Of a stretch of 64,000 nucleotides of DNA, positions 43,679-54,804 are shown piece after piece. The position numbers and the translations under genes are program-made. The stretch is from Monodelphis domestica (Eukaryota; Chordata; Mammalia; Didelphimorphia; Didelphidae): the NCBI RefSeq assembly GCF_027887165.1, contig NC_077228.1, positions 214,369,633-214,433,632 on the forward strand. Reading direction: 5' to 3'. The notes under the pieces were generated by a model. That model did no database searches. It saw nothing but the letters and a program-made list of their open reading frames with translations, and had not been told where the DNA came from. Position 1 is the first letter of the stretch, and each line of letters starts with the position of its first letter.

Positions 43679-45153
43679 CCAAGAAAATCAACTTATTAAT
43701 GTCAAGCACCAGAAAAGGGTTTACCCAAGCCGATATTGAAAGTTTTCGGAAGAATATCCCCTCATTTAAAGAGAAACCAGTAGCTGTGATTAAGAAATTT
43801 GAAAAGATCATCACACAAGTGTTCAGGCAGAATGGGAGATACTTCCCCAATAACATTAGGTATAACAGAAACAACTTCAGGGGAAACAGGCAATGTATAC
43901 AATGGATTTAGATACGGTTCATACCAAGACAGATGGAATGCTTTTCCAAAAGCATTTAGTTATGAATACCAAGATATTACCAAGGAAATAACCAGGTTGA
44001 AGAAATGCAGACATTTCAAGAATGGGGCCTCTCCAAAGGGTTGTTGGTGGCAACACCCTAAAGCAAGATTCTCAAAGGGGTACACATGTAAGTCAGTTAT
44101 GAAGGTTTTCTAGGGGAGGTAGAGCTGAAAATACTGAAAAATGGTACAATAGAAAAAAGGGATGATTTAGGGAGTAAAGGACAGGAAGATAGAATATAGG
44201 TTTCCTGATCCTGAGGTTATGACTCCCATTATCCCAGTCCACTCACCACCTAGAAGCACTGAACCCCATGTTACCCTAAAAGTGGGAAAAGTGGGAAATA
44301 GTATGATTGACAGCCTCTAAATCTGTTTTAAAGAACTTACCTGATGCACAATGTGGTACTGTGGGATCAGTGAAAGTTAATAGGGATTTTAGGGACACCC
44401 CTCAAACTGAAGAAGCTACCACCCAGGATGGTTTCCCTGGGCCTCTTGAGTGGAGCATTCATTTTTGTTAATGCCCAACTCCCCTGCAAATCTTAAAAAG
44501 ATGGAAAATGGGAAAACTCATATTGACTATGAGTGGAGTAATTCCAGACTGTCATTCTGGGGTCCTGGTTTTCCCCAAATCTTTTTTTTCATTGCTGCTG
44601 TTACCATATATACTGCCATTAAGAAAGAATGTCCAGCTCTAGATTAGCTGGCATGCTTCAAAGGCTCTCAACTTTTTAAAATTGTATCAGTGTACCTTTC
44701 CCTACCCTAAGAGGTAGTCAACAGAGGTAACATCTTTATTGTACTTGGCTTGCTGTTAAAGATTCTCTGAAGCTTCTTCAAGGCAGTTGATATTTTAAAT
44801 GACACAATTACTTTGTCCTACCACCAGATTAAGCTTTGGGAAAGAATTATAAATGGTTAGTGCAAAAGTGAAGTCTTGCCTTAGCTTTTACTATAAGTAA
44901 CTAGTCTGTTTTTAGCATTCCCTTAAAAATTAGTTTCCCTTGAACCATAATCTCATATAGCGTATTTTTCCCTGAAAATGGAATTGAAAAATTGTCAGAT
45001 TATGTACAGAATGGTACTGTGGTTGATAATGGAAAGTAGTGCTACTTGTCCTAAAAACACAACTATATCGTGTTACTTGAACTCAGTGTTTCCTGTATCC
45101 AAATTTATGCACTATTAAATGAGATTTGGCTTGTTTGTAAAAAAAAAATATAT
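43679..45153 (+). mobile_element. Retroposed copy of a gag-pro-like retroelement RNA
   Basis: A 1.47-kb insertion ending in an A-run (45,139-45,148, then TATATA) and flanked by the target repeat ATAGTGGGTGGA (43,667-43,678 and 45,154-45,165). The A-tail and the 12-bp repeat mean that a LINE made the copy. Parts: gag-like sequence about 43,700-44,110 (FTQADIESFRKNIPSFKEKP-type block and a basic Cys/His-containing part), and protease-like about 44,260-44,530 (VTLKVG-type start and an HSFLLMPNSPANL block, as in gammaretrovirus protease). The last 0.5 kb is unassigned. It has several breaks and no LTRs, so it is a fossil. Confidence 0.65.
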
Positions 45154-45166
45154 ATAGTGGGTGGAA

Positions 45167-45363
45167 GGGGCAGCTGGGTGGCTCAGTGGATTGAGAGCCA
45201 GACCTAGAGGTGGGAGGTCCTGGGTTCAAATCTGGCCTCAGACTCTTTCTAGCTGTGTGACCCTGGGCAAGTCACTTAACCCTCACTGCCTAGCCCTTAC
45301 TGCTCTTCTTCCCTGGCACTAATACACAGTCCATTCTAATATGGAAAGTAAGGGTTTATTTTT
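45167..45363 (+). repeat. SINE type A
   Basis: GGGGCAGCTGGGTGGCTCAG to GTAAGGGTTTATTTTTAAAA. It is flanked by ATAGTGGGTGGA and ATAGTGGGTAGA, the same target word as the neighbouring retroposed copy. Confidence 0.9.
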
Positions 45364-45689
45364 AAAAAATAGTGGGTAGAGGAGAGATGTGATTTTGAAC
45401 TAGGGTGGGAGAGTTCTTGTAGAGAGAAGGAAGTATTTGCTTACGAATTGAAGTAGTGCAGTGGGAGATTAAACTGCTCCCTGTCATGATTTATCAGGCT
45501 CTGCTGTTGTAAAATTTTCCTGCATTGCTTAGGAAATAGCCAGACTAGAGGCATAACCAAATTTTACCTGGAAAAGCCTGCAGTATTAATCCTAACTGCA
45601 GCTGAAGACATCAGATATGTGGAGGGGAGAAGTGGAGATAGGGGTTGATGAGGAAGTGACTAAACCTATCCCGTGCCAAGTGAAATTAT

Positions 45690-46080
45690 AATGAGAAATA
45701 CCTCCAGGATCAAATTCTGTTTGGTGCTTCAAGTTCTTCCCAATCCGGCCTCAGTTGGATAATCCATCTCCCATCTTTTGGGAGCTTCCATCATCCCAGT
45801 CTTTGCACTGGATGGCCATCCCCTAAATCCTGGAAAGCTTGGCTTATTCCCTCTACCTCTTAGAATCGACCCCGGGCTTCCTTCGAGTCATCCCTAATGC
45901 CACTTTTTATAGGGCTCCTTTCCTGTTCCCCACTTGCTAGCTCCTAGAAGAGCCTTTCCCTCTTAAGATTGCTTTCCAATTATACAGTATGCATCTTGCG
46001 TGAACCTACCTCCACGTCTTCTTTCATAGAATGTAAGCTCCTTGAAGGAGACAGGAGGGACAGGCTTCCTCGCTAATTAG
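45690..46080 (+). repeat. L2 LINE 3' end
   Basis: CTTTGCACTGGATGGCCATC, CTCTTAGAATCGACCCCGGG and AGAATGTAAGCTCCTTGAAG follow the L2 3' body order and stop before the DNAI2 promoter. Confidence 0.75.
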
Positions 46081-46349
46081 AAATAAAGGAGCCTGTGATT
46101 TAGGGAAAATGGCAGGAAGCTGAGGACTGGGTGGTTGAGGGGACGGAGCCGAGACTTCTAAATCTTGCACTAATCTCTTTAGGGGGAGGTGTCCCGGACG
46201 AGAGTACTTCCATTCCCTCTTCCCCCTCCTCCATATTTGACAAAGAATTTATTGCAGCATTCTTAATTTATTACAATGACTGTGACCCCAAACCACGGAC
46301 CCGCTTGGTCTCCCTTCCTGCCCACCCCGACCGCTGCCCAATCCCTTAC

Positions 46350-46427
46350 CCTCTGTCCGCTCTTCTCTCCTGGGAGAACTATACTGTCCGGGGTCCTGCG
46401 GCTTCTCAAACGGCTGCAAGTTGCAAA
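46350..46427 (-). promoter_or_regulatory. DNAI2: Predicted DNAI2 core promoter and non-coding exon 1 donor
   Basis: The minus strand contains GACAGAGG followed by GTAAGGG at 46,349, a strong splice donor, within a CpG-rich stretch (about 46,140-46,540), the only one in the DNAI2 part of the window. The first coding exon has an acceptor 8 bp before ATG, so a non-coding exon 1 must lie upstream. This position, just downstream of the X-box, fits. The start site is not fixed. Confidence 0.55.
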
Positions 46428-46433
46428 GTTTAC
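46428..46433 (-). promoter_or_regulatory. DNAI2: Forkhead (FOXJ1-type) core site
   Basis: GTTTAC on the plus strand (GTAAAC on the minus strand) is the forkhead core. It is two bases from the X-box. FOXJ1 and RFX factors are known to act together on motile-cilium genes. Confidence 0.5.
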
Positions 46434-46435
46434 AC

Positions 46436-46448
46436 GTTGCCTAGCAAC
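46436..46448. promoter_or_regulatory. DNAI2: RFX X-box
   Basis: GTTGCCTAGCAAC, two inverted RFX half-sites (GTTGCC and AGCAAC) with a 1-bp spacer, within the consensus. X-boxes close to the start site are the hallmark of ciliary genes, and this one lies about 90 bp upstream of the predicted exon 1 donor of DNAI2. Confidence 0.85.
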
Positions 46449-46487
46449 CCCCGCCGGGCCAGCAGAAAGAGAATGAGGAGTCCCAGA

Positions 46488-46499
46488 GGTCACGTGACC
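46488..46499. promoter_or_regulatory. Palindromic E-box (GGTCACGTGACC)
   Basis: A 12-bp perfect palindrome with CACGTG core, matching USF/TFE-type bHLH-ZIP sites, 40 bp upstream of the X-box in the CpG-rich region. Confidence 0.6.
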
Positions 46500-46805
46500 C
46501 CCAGCCCAAGTTGCTTCGTGGGGAGGCTGGGTTGACATCCGGTCAACAAGCCTTTATGTATTAAGTGCCTGCTGTGTGCCGGGCGCTTTGCTTAACTCGA
46601 GTTATTCAGAAAAGCAAAACAAAAACAGTCTAAAGAATGTGAGGGGCAGGGTGAGGGGCTTGTGGTACCCTAGTTTAAAGAGAACTCCTGATCTGGCTTC
46701 TTTGGATATTGGAGAAATGCACAAGTAAGACCATAGATTTAGAGGCAGAAAAGACCTTTTTAGAGGCAATGGAGTCAATCCTTCATTATATAGAAGCTAG
46801 AAATG

Positions 46806-47060
46806 AGGAGAGTTAGGTAGTGTAGTGGATAGAGCAACCTTGGACCTGGAGTCAAGAAGAATCATTTCCTTGAGTTCAAATCTGGTCTCAGAAACTTCCT
46901 AGCTATGTGAACCTGGGCAGGTCACTACACCTTGTTTGCCTCTGTTTCCTCATTTAGAAAACGAACTGGAGGAGGAAATGGCAAACCAATCTAGGATTTT
47001 TGCCAAGAAAATTCCAAACGGGATCACCAACGGTTGGACACTACCATAAGGCTACAAATG
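46806..47060 (+). repeat. SINE type B
   Basis: GAGTTAGGTAGTGTAGTGGA, CCTGGGCAGGTCACTACACC and GAGGAAATGGCAAACC in order. Confidence 0.85.
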
Positions 47061-47419
47061 ACAACAGAAATGAGGCATAGAGAGATAACTTGCCCAAGGT
47101 TATACACAGCAAGTGTTTTCATTAGAATTTGAAAACAGGGCTTTCACTCTCCCAGTCCAGTGCCTTCTTCTTATAGTCCTCTTTCTCTCAAATAGTTGTT
47201 AAAGGTATCCTTACCACAATGAGACTTTCACCATCAAGGTTTCAATATATTGAGGGCTGGCATCAGAAATTAAACAGGAATTTGGGAGTATTTTTGTGGA
47301 AGTCAAAGACAAGGAGGTGGCCAGCAGACAATACAGGGAAAATTTTGAAATGCAGAAATGAATAAAATAGAGGCAGCAGTATCTGTTGATCAAGAGGCAG
47401 CTAGAAACCCTGAAGAAGC

Positions 47420-47650
47420 ACCACTCTCAGTTCTTCCTTGACACCAGAACCAGTGCCCTATCCTGTGTGCTTCCTGGTTGCCCCATTTATTTTGTATGTA
47501 CTCTGGTTTGTTTTTACATATCTTCTCCATTTAGAACATCAACTCCTTGAGGAAAGGGACCAATTTGGGGGGGATCATTTTTTGTATGATCAGCCTTAGC
47601 ACCATACTGGGACATAGTATGCACTCAGTAAATACTTGACTGATTGAAAG
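47420..47650 (+). repeat. L2 LINE 3' end
   Basis: TTAGAACATCAACTCCTTGA, GGGACATAGTATGCACTCAG and TAAATACTTGACTGATTGAA are a typical L2 terminus. Confidence 0.7.
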
Positions 47651-48370
47651 GCCTCCTGTTCTAATAGTTCTCCAGTTGTTTGGATCTCCATTTTTTTTTA
47701 AGCCCTTACCTTCTGTCATGGTAACAACCCTAAGACTGAAAGGCAAGGGCAAGGCATCTTGCTGTTATTTTCTCAGTCATGTTTGATTCTTTGTGACTCC
47801 ATTTAGGGTCTCTCATAGCAAGTGGAGATATTCTCCAATCAGGTGTTAAGGTCCAGGAATTCACCCATCACCAAGGGAGACCTCAGCATTTCTCAGGAGT
47901 CAGATCCTCATGGGGAGCCCAATGGATTAGTGGAAGAGGTGGAAGAAAATTAACTTTAATATTGTATTATTTGATTATTAACATCAGTTTGTAATATTCC
48001 CTTCTCTGTCAATAGGTCATCCTTTGCAATCATTCAAAAGATGCTCTTCTCTGAAGTCCTAGAAATATCACTGCATTCCTGCTCTAAGACAACTGTTACA
48101 TTTGGATGGATCCCACCAACTGGGAATTTGAGTCTCCTCACTCTGTAAACAGTATCTACTATAAACCAGATACACCCCAAAAGTTATGAGCTTGGTCCCC
48201 CTCACTGAGGCTTTGGGTGACTTGACTCAAGAAGGTGAATCTGACCATAGCAAAGTGGATTCTCTTGCTGCTAAAATCTCACGACCAGGACACTTTTTCA
48301 GCTGACCTCCCCTCCTTCAGCCAGGAGGAGCCAAGACCTCTTAACCCACCTCCTCATTAAGAATCCACCA
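47651..48370. other. Unassigned intergenic DNA with SINE scraps
   Basis: Short antisense SINE traces at about 47,700-47,815. The remainder (48,000-48,370) may be LTR-derived but shows no decisive feature. Confidence 0.35.
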
Positions 48371-48372
48371 AT

Positions 48373-48600
48373 AAGGGGGCAGTTGGGTAGTTCGGTGGAT
48401 TGAGAGCCAGGTCTGGAGTCAGGAGGTCCTGGGTTCAAATGTGATCTCAGACACTTCCCAGCTGTGTGACCTTGGGCAAGTCACTTGACCCCCATTGCCT
48501 AGCCCTTACTACTCTTCTGCCTTGGAGTTAAGCCCTCACAGCTCTTCTGCCTTGGAGCCAATACAGTATTGACTCCAAGAGGGAAGGCAAGGGTTAAAAA
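48373..48600 (+). repeat. SINE type A with duplicated tail segment
   Basis: GGGGGCAGTTGGGTAGTTCG to GCAAGGGTTAAAA. The CTCTTCTGCCTTGGAG block occurs twice in the tail (48,512 and 48,543). Confidence 0.87.
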
Positions 48601-48677
48601 AAAAAAGAATCCACCAATAAGAGCTACTTTTTCTGTCCAGAGGAGGCTCCAATAAATGAGTTGTCAGACAGCAGGAA

Positions 48678-48834
48678 GGGGCAGCTAGGTGGCATTCCAG
48701 GCCTGGAATTGGGAGGATTTGGATTCAAATTTGACTTTAAACACCTCCTAGATGTCACCCCAGTCAGTCATTTAACCCTATTTTGCCTAGCCCTTGCACT
48801 TCTCTGTTAGACTTATTACTAGGACAGGAAGTGA
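48678..48834 (+). repeat. SINE type A running into a microsatellite
   Basis: GGGGCAGCTAGGTGGCATTC to TAGGACAGGAAGTGAGGGGA, where the expected GGTAAGGGTTT tail turns into GGAA repeats. Confidence 0.85.
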
Positions 48835-49018
48835 GGGGAAGGAAGGAAGGAAGGAAGGAAGGAAGGAAGGAAGGAAGGAAGGAAGGAAGGAAGGAAGGAA
48901 GGAAGGAAGGAAGGAAGGAAGGAAGGAAGGAAGGAAGGAAGGAAGGAAGGAAGGAAGGAAGGAAGGAAGGAAGGAAGAAGGAAGGAATTGAGGGAGGGAG
49001 GGAGGAAGGAAGGAAGGA
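48835..49018. repeat. (GGAA)n microsatellite at a SINE tail
   Basis: About 45 GGAA units. The reading frames on both strands through it are artefacts. Confidence 0.97.
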
Positions 49019-49449
49019 GCACAGCAGGAGCATTTAGATGATTCAGGACCCTGCATTTTTTTACAGAGAAAGACCACTGTCCTTTGGTTTATTGATCATT
49101 ATTAGCCTAGTCAATAAATTGATTTTTCATGCCCAGAACCCTGTCTCTTAGAATTTTATTTATCACAGGGCAGAGTATTGAAGCTTGGCCTAGAGGCCTC
49201 AGTTCCTGGCAGAGTCCCCACCCATTTGTGAAGTACACCAATACTTATGGAATCCAGAAGGATGTAATTTTTAATTTATCATTTCTATTAATTATAGAAG
49301 CCACCCGTGACATCTTATGAGAGAAGTAATCTTGTGTCACTGATTTATAACAGACCATGCTGAATGAAGGGTGATTTATGACCCTGTGTGATCTGTTCAG
49401 CTGCTCAATGCCATTGAAGGTCTAGTAATAGCTTTGGAAAGTAACATAG

Positions 49450-49700
49450 CAGGGACAGCCAGGTGGCTTAGTACATAGAGAGCCAGGCCTAAACATGGAA
49501 GTCCTGGATTCAAATATGACCTCAGATACTTCCTAGCTGTATGACCCTGGACAAGTCACTTAACCCTGCTTGCCTCAGTTTCCTTGCCTGTCAAATGAAC
49601 TGGAGAAGGAAATGGCAAACCACTAATATATTTGCTCAGAAAACCTCAAATGGGGTAACAAAAAGTCAGACTAAACTGAAACAACTGAACAACAATATAC
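49450..49700 (+). repeat. SINE type B
   Basis: GGGACAGCCAGGTGGCTTAG, TTGCCTCAGTTTCCTTGCC and GAGAAGGAAATGGCAAACC, ending ACTGAACAACAATA. Confidence 0.87.
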
Positions 49701-49749
49701 TCAAAGTTCTTTGTAGTAACTATGAGCTCTCTAAGAAGTACCACAAAAT

Positions 49750-49945
49750 GGGAGCACTGAGGTAACTCAGTGGATTGAAAGTCAGTCCCAGAGATGGGAG
49801 GTACTGGGTTCAAAAGTGACCTCAGACATTTCCTAGCTGTGTGACCCTGGGCAAGTCACTTAACCTCCTTAAAGTTCTTCTGCCTTGGAACTGAACCACA
49901 GTATTGATTATAAGATGGAAGGTAAGGGTCTTAAAAAAAACAAAA
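49750..49945 (+). repeat. SINE type A
   Basis: GGGAGCACTGAGGTAACTCAG to GGAAGGTAAGGGTCTT with an A-rich tail. Confidence 0.85.
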
Positions 49946-50062
49946 CAAAAATGGAAGTACCACAAAATAAGACAAGTCTAGAGATCCCCAATTCCATTAC
50001 TGATTTAATAAGCCTTTGATGAAAAAAAGTTACCAAAGAGTTTATATCATTTTCAGCTGACC

Positions 50063-50085
50063 ACACACACACACACACACACAAA
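50063..50085. repeat. (AC)n microsatellite
   Basis: About 11 CA units at the 3' tail of the antisense SINE that follows. Confidence 0.9.
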
Positions 50086-50087
50086 AC

Positions 50088-50273
50088 CCCTTACCTTCTA
50101 TCTTAGAATTGATACTATTGGTTCCAAGGCAGAAGAGCAGTAAGGGATAATCAACTGGCATTAGGTGACTTGCTCAGGGTCACACAGCTAGAAAGTGTCT
50201 GAGGCCATATTTGAACCCAGTCCCACCTGACTTTAGGCCTGGCTCTCTATCCATGGAGCTATCTAACTGCCCC
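50088..50273 (-). repeat. SINE type A
   Basis: ACCCCTTACCTTCTATCTTA to GAGCTATCTAACTGCCCC, antisense. Confidence 0.87.
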
Positions 50274-50599
50274 AATATATTCATTTTAAGAAAACTCAAC
50301 CAAATCTACAAAGCACTTTATTGTTGGAAATAGAAAGTGGGAAAGGTGAATTTGTGCTTTTCAAATATACATTTAAAGAGATTCCATTGACAATAAGGGC
50401 ATTTTTTATATTGTTTGATATATGGTATGTTTTCAGAATACATGTATTTTCTATAAAGGGAAAGAGAGACCTATTTGGATCAATCCTAATGATTACTTCT
50501 TTAATAAAAACCCCAATTCTCTCCCTCCCTCCCTTTCTACTAGGTCTGTATCCTGAAGAGATCAGAGATAAGGGAAAAGGACCTACCTGTACCAAAATA

Positions 50600-51175
50600 T
50601 TTTAGCAGCTTTTTTTTTTTTTGGAGTGGCAAAGAATTGGAAACTGAGGGAGTATCAATCACTTGGGGAATGGATGAACAATGGAATACTATTGCACCTT
50701 AAGGAATGATGAACAGGATGGGCTTAGAAAAACCTGGAAAGACTTATATGAACTGATGCAAAGTGAAGTAAGCAGAACCAGGGGAACAGTGTAACAGAAA
50801 TATTGTATGATGATCAACTGTGAAGAACTAAACCATTATCAGTAAAACAATTCCCAAGATAACCACAAAGGACTGGTTGACAAATGCTTTCTACAGCTAA
50901 AGAAGGAATTGTTAGAGGTTGATCGCAGATCAAAGCATGCTTTCACTTTATTTCCTTCACATGCTTTTCATTGTAAATGTGTCTTCTGTTACAGCATGGG
51001 GGATATGGAAACATGTATTGTAGGAAAGTACTGGTATAACCTACATCAAACTATTTCCTGCCTCAGGGAGGGTGCAGAAAGGGAGAGAGGAAGAGAATTT
51101 GAATCATAAAATGTCAGAAAACAATTGTCAGAAATTGTTTCTACATGTAATAAAAAAAAGTTTTAAAAAATGTGA
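50600..51175 (+). repeat. LINE 3' end with A-rich tail
   Basis: GGCAAAGAATTGGAAACTGA, CTTATATGAACTGATGCAAA, TGATGATCAACTGTGAAGA and AAAATGTCAGAAAACAATTG lead into an A-rich tail. Confidence 0.75.
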
Positions 51176-51599
51176 CCAAAGCCGTGGATCTTTTTAAAAT
51201 TAGGTATGTTAGTCTGCTGAAAGAATCAGAAAGGAAATGACACAATAGGATGAGGTCATTCAAGATGACCTTTAAAATCAGTTCCCTGGTGCTCAAAGAG
51301 GAACAATTTCCTGACATGTAGGAAGCAACAGGAAGCTGGAGAAAGAGAAGTGATAAATGTCATGTGGGGCTAGGAGAGCAGAAGTGTAGGCAGAGATAAT
51401 CCCCCCAAAAATGGTGCCAGGACTTTGGGCAGGAGGCTACTTGGGCCACTGGGGTAGGAGGTGACACTGAGACAGAAGCCGTGTTCGTGAAATCCCAGAC
51501 TGCTGACTGCATGCCAATAACTCTGTATATCTGTATCTCATTTCTCCCCATAGAATCTTCCATAGAAGCCTAATCTTTTTTTCCCTTGGGCACCACAGG

Positions 51600-52158
51600 A
51601 TGGAGTGGGGAAAGGGATGATGGGTGATAGATCATGGGACCCAAACCTCTTCTTCCCTAACCCAATTCCTTCTGAGACTTAACCCTCCCCAGCCCCAAAC
51701 ACACACACTTCTCCTGGACCTGCTAGAACTCTAGAACAAAGCAAGTAGTTCCACTTCAGAAAGCACTATTCCTGTGCTATGATCTAACAGACCCATGATG
51801 GATTAATATTCTGGACTTATATTGTCTGTACCATACTAAGGACTATACAAGCCTGGGAACCAAAAGTCCCCCACCTCCAAAGCCAATCCACTTAGGGCTC
51901 CCCAATCATCTGGACACAAATACCCCACGTTGCCCAATAGAGACAATCCAGGTTACCTCGTCCCAGACCACCACCCTATAAAAGATTGCCCTCCTCTCCA
52001 CCCAGGTGGAGACCCCTAGCCATCTACTGGTTGTGGGCTCCCCACTTGCTCTCCCTTCCTCCCACCACCACTTCCTTTCCCTCGATAAAGCCTCACTGTA
52101 TTACTCAATTTCTCTGTCTCATTTGCCTCAGGTTGGACCCCATTGGCCAGGACTGACA
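51600..52158 (+). mobile_element. Solo LTR G (class I-like)
   Basis: Gammaretrovirus-like layout: CCCTATAAAAGATTGCCC as TATA box (about 51,970), CGATAAAGCCTCACTG as poly(A) signal, then CTCATTTGCCTCAGG and a terminal GACTGACA. The left edge is uncertain. No internal region is seen nearby. Confidence 0.65.
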
Positions 52159-52389
52159 ATGGGGAAGTAGGTTGACCTTTCTTTGTTTTAAACACTGGTA
52201 ATTATTGGCAATTGCTAGTCAGGGTTATACTTATTGGGAATACCATTGGAAAGAAGCAATTGAATATGGAAACATCACCATTAAAGAGATAGAAATATTT
52301 TAGAGAGAGATTTTTGCCAGAAGTGCTATGTCTTGCTGGGGATTTGGAGAGGTCAAAAAGATAAAGATACTCTCAGCAATGCAATGATT

Positions 52390-52590
52390 TGGGACAATCC
52401 TGAAGGACTTATGATGGGGAATGCTGTCCACTTCCAGAGAAAGAACTGTCGGAGTCAGATGGATGCAGATCAAAGCAGACTATCTTTCACATCAGTCTAT
52501 TTACGGTTTTATTTGGGGTTTCGGTTATGTATGCTTTTGCTCTTGCAACAATGATCAACACAGAAGTGTGTTTTGTGTGACAATTAAAAA
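52390..52590 (+). repeat. LINE 3' fragment
   Basis: GGGACAATCCTGAAGGACTT, GCTGTCCACTTCCAGAGAAA and GAACTGTCGGAGTCAGATGG belong to a LINE 3' body related to the others here. Confidence 0.55.
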
Positions 52591-52599
52591 AGATAACGG

Positions 52600-53485
52600 A
52601 GAGCTGCAGATACTTGGATTCTCTTCACCAGAGAGAAAAAGGAGCCTTTATATTGGGAAAAGGATTTTTGATGGGTCAGAAGTAGGGTGAGGGGCAAATA
52701 AGAGTGCTTGAACAATTCTGTTCAACACACGTCCTTTTAACACTGCTACACTTTGAACACCTAACACTATTCTGGGTGTGCAGTAGACATAGATTAAAAG
52801 AACAACAACTGGTGAAATAATTTTAAATGAATCGACAGCATTCACTCTCTTATGTTCAAAGGCCTTAGTAGGAGGAAGACAATTCAAATGCCAAACTTGT
52901 GTCTTTTGGCTTCTGAGGCAATACGGTGCAGTGCAGAAGTCTCAAAGTGTAGTCTCAGAACCCCTGGAGGTGACTAAGGTCAAAGCTCTGGTGCTACCTA
53001 AAGTATTAGGAAACACTTTATGTGCCCCACAAGCAAACGGAAGCATAGCTGAGAGCTTGGGACTTTTGTGAACCTTGCTTTACTGAACCAGTCTTCTCCA
53101 CTTCAACTGTCTCTGAGACGACTGGTGGTGATAGCAGACTCTAAGAAAAGGTTATGAGAAGGAACAGGAATCAAGAAGAAAAGCACTAATGCTAACGAAC
53201 TCAACTACCAGTCACTAGAAGACAGATTTGTTGAGACAATGGCAGATGTTAGAGCCGTTCAGTAGAGTTGTATGCTGGATTGTCACTGATTTCCTAAATG
53301 GTTTCAGAGCAGTGTTGCAAGGGCCTTACTCACATCACATTTTATGGCCATGAAAGTTTAACATTATGACTTTAGACATAAAGGTCAAAAGAGGATTTGA
53401 GGTGGTAAGAAATTGATTTTGCTAGCTCAAGATGGCAGCTGATGTGGCTAAGAAGTATGGGTCTTGTGCATATTGTGTTAAAGAA
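52600..53485. other. Unassigned intergenic DNA
   Basis: No gene or decisive repeat signature seen. Confidence 0.4.
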
Positions 53486-53489
53486 ATTA

Positions 53490-53690
53490 GAGGGGTAGCT
53501 AGGTGCCTCAGTGGATAGAGAGCTAAGTCTGGAGATGGGAAGTCTTGGGATCAAATCTGATCTCAGACATCTCCTAGTTGTGTGACCCTGGGCAAGTCAC
53601 TTGACTCCCATTGTCTAGCCCTTACTACTCTTCTGCCTTGAAACCAATATTTAGTATTAATTCTAAGACAGAAGGTGAGGGTCTAAAAAG
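53490..53690 (+). repeat. SINE type A
   Basis: GGGGTAGCTAGGTGCCTCAG to AGAAGGTGAGGGTCTAAAAA. Confidence 0.87.
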
Positions 53691-53694
53691 AAAA

Positions 53695-54605
53695 AAGGAG
53701 AGAGTGGAAGGACAGAACATGGAGGCAGGCTTCTATTGTAGATGGTCTTTCCAAGAAGGTTGTCTAGAAGGGGCAGGAGAGACAGGACAATAGGAGGGAT
53801 GGAAGGATCAAGTGAAGTTTTCTTTCAGGATGGGGGAGACATGGACATGTTTCTAGAAGGCAGACCAGTAGAGAGGGAGAGACTAAAAATAAGCAAGAGT
53901 GGGGAAGACAGAGAGGGCTGCTGGAGGAGATGGAATTGAATGGGATTACTTGAAGATGTAGAGGGGCTAGCCTTGGCAAGGAGTAAGGCTACCTCTTCAC
54001 CTCAGACAAGGGTGAAGGAAGATGTAGAGGCAGAAGGCACTTGAATTACAGGCGTTGAGGAAGAAGGGAGAAAAGGGAGCTTACTGAGTATAGCCTCATT
54101 TTTTCCTGTAATGTGAGGCAAAATTCTCCACCAAGGGAGTACAGGGAGGGGAGCCATGGGAGGTTTGGAAAGAGCTGCTGTGGAGAGTAGGATAGTGAGT
54201 TGATAAAGGAGGTATAGTAGGATTGTCTAACAGCAGTGAGGGCCCAGTTGAGATCTTAATGACCATTTTGCAGCATATACAAAGACATTTCTAAGCAGGA
54301 ACCAAGAAAGAATGCATGATTACAAAGGTGTTTGGGGAAAAGTTTTTCTTATTGTATAAACTCCCTGTCAAGATCCATTCTAACCAAAGCAGAGACTTTG
54401 CACTCAAACTACTCCAGTAGTCATTGGCTTTGCTAAGTATGAGAATCTAGAACTATACCTTACTATTCCCCTGGGGGTTCCAAAACTGAACATTTCAACC
54501 ACAGCTTGCTGAAAATGTTAATGCGAAGAGATCAAGGGGGATGTGCCGAGAAGGAGCATAAGCACTCAAAGGATGGCAAGTTACAGGCTTCAAGAATGCT
54601 ACCTC
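53695..54605. other. Unassigned purine-rich intergenic DNA
   Basis: AGG/GGA-rich on the plus strand with no domain in its short frames. It may be the body of an old LINE. Confidence 0.35.
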
Positions 54606-54607
54606 CG

Positions 54608-54800
54608 AGGGCATCTGGATGGTTCAGTGGCTTGAGAGTCAGGCCTAGAGATGGGAGGTCTTGGGTTCAAATTTGACCTCACTTTCCAGCTGTGTGACTC
54701 TGGGTAAGTCACTTAACCCCCACTGCCTAGCCCTTTACCATTCTTCTGTCTTAGAACTAATACTTAGTATTGATTCTAAGATGGAAGGTCAGGGTTTAAA
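54608..54800 (+). repeat. SINE type A
   Basis: GGGCATCTGGATGGTTCAG to GGAAGGTCAGGGTTTAAAA. Confidence 0.87.
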
Positions 54801-54804
54801 AAAA

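Noticed and set aside
46131-46538. Protein-coding gene in the CpG-rich stretch
   Set aside because: Frames of 66-134 codons on both strands arise from GC-rich promoter sequence, which is low in stops. There is no domain and no conserved start.
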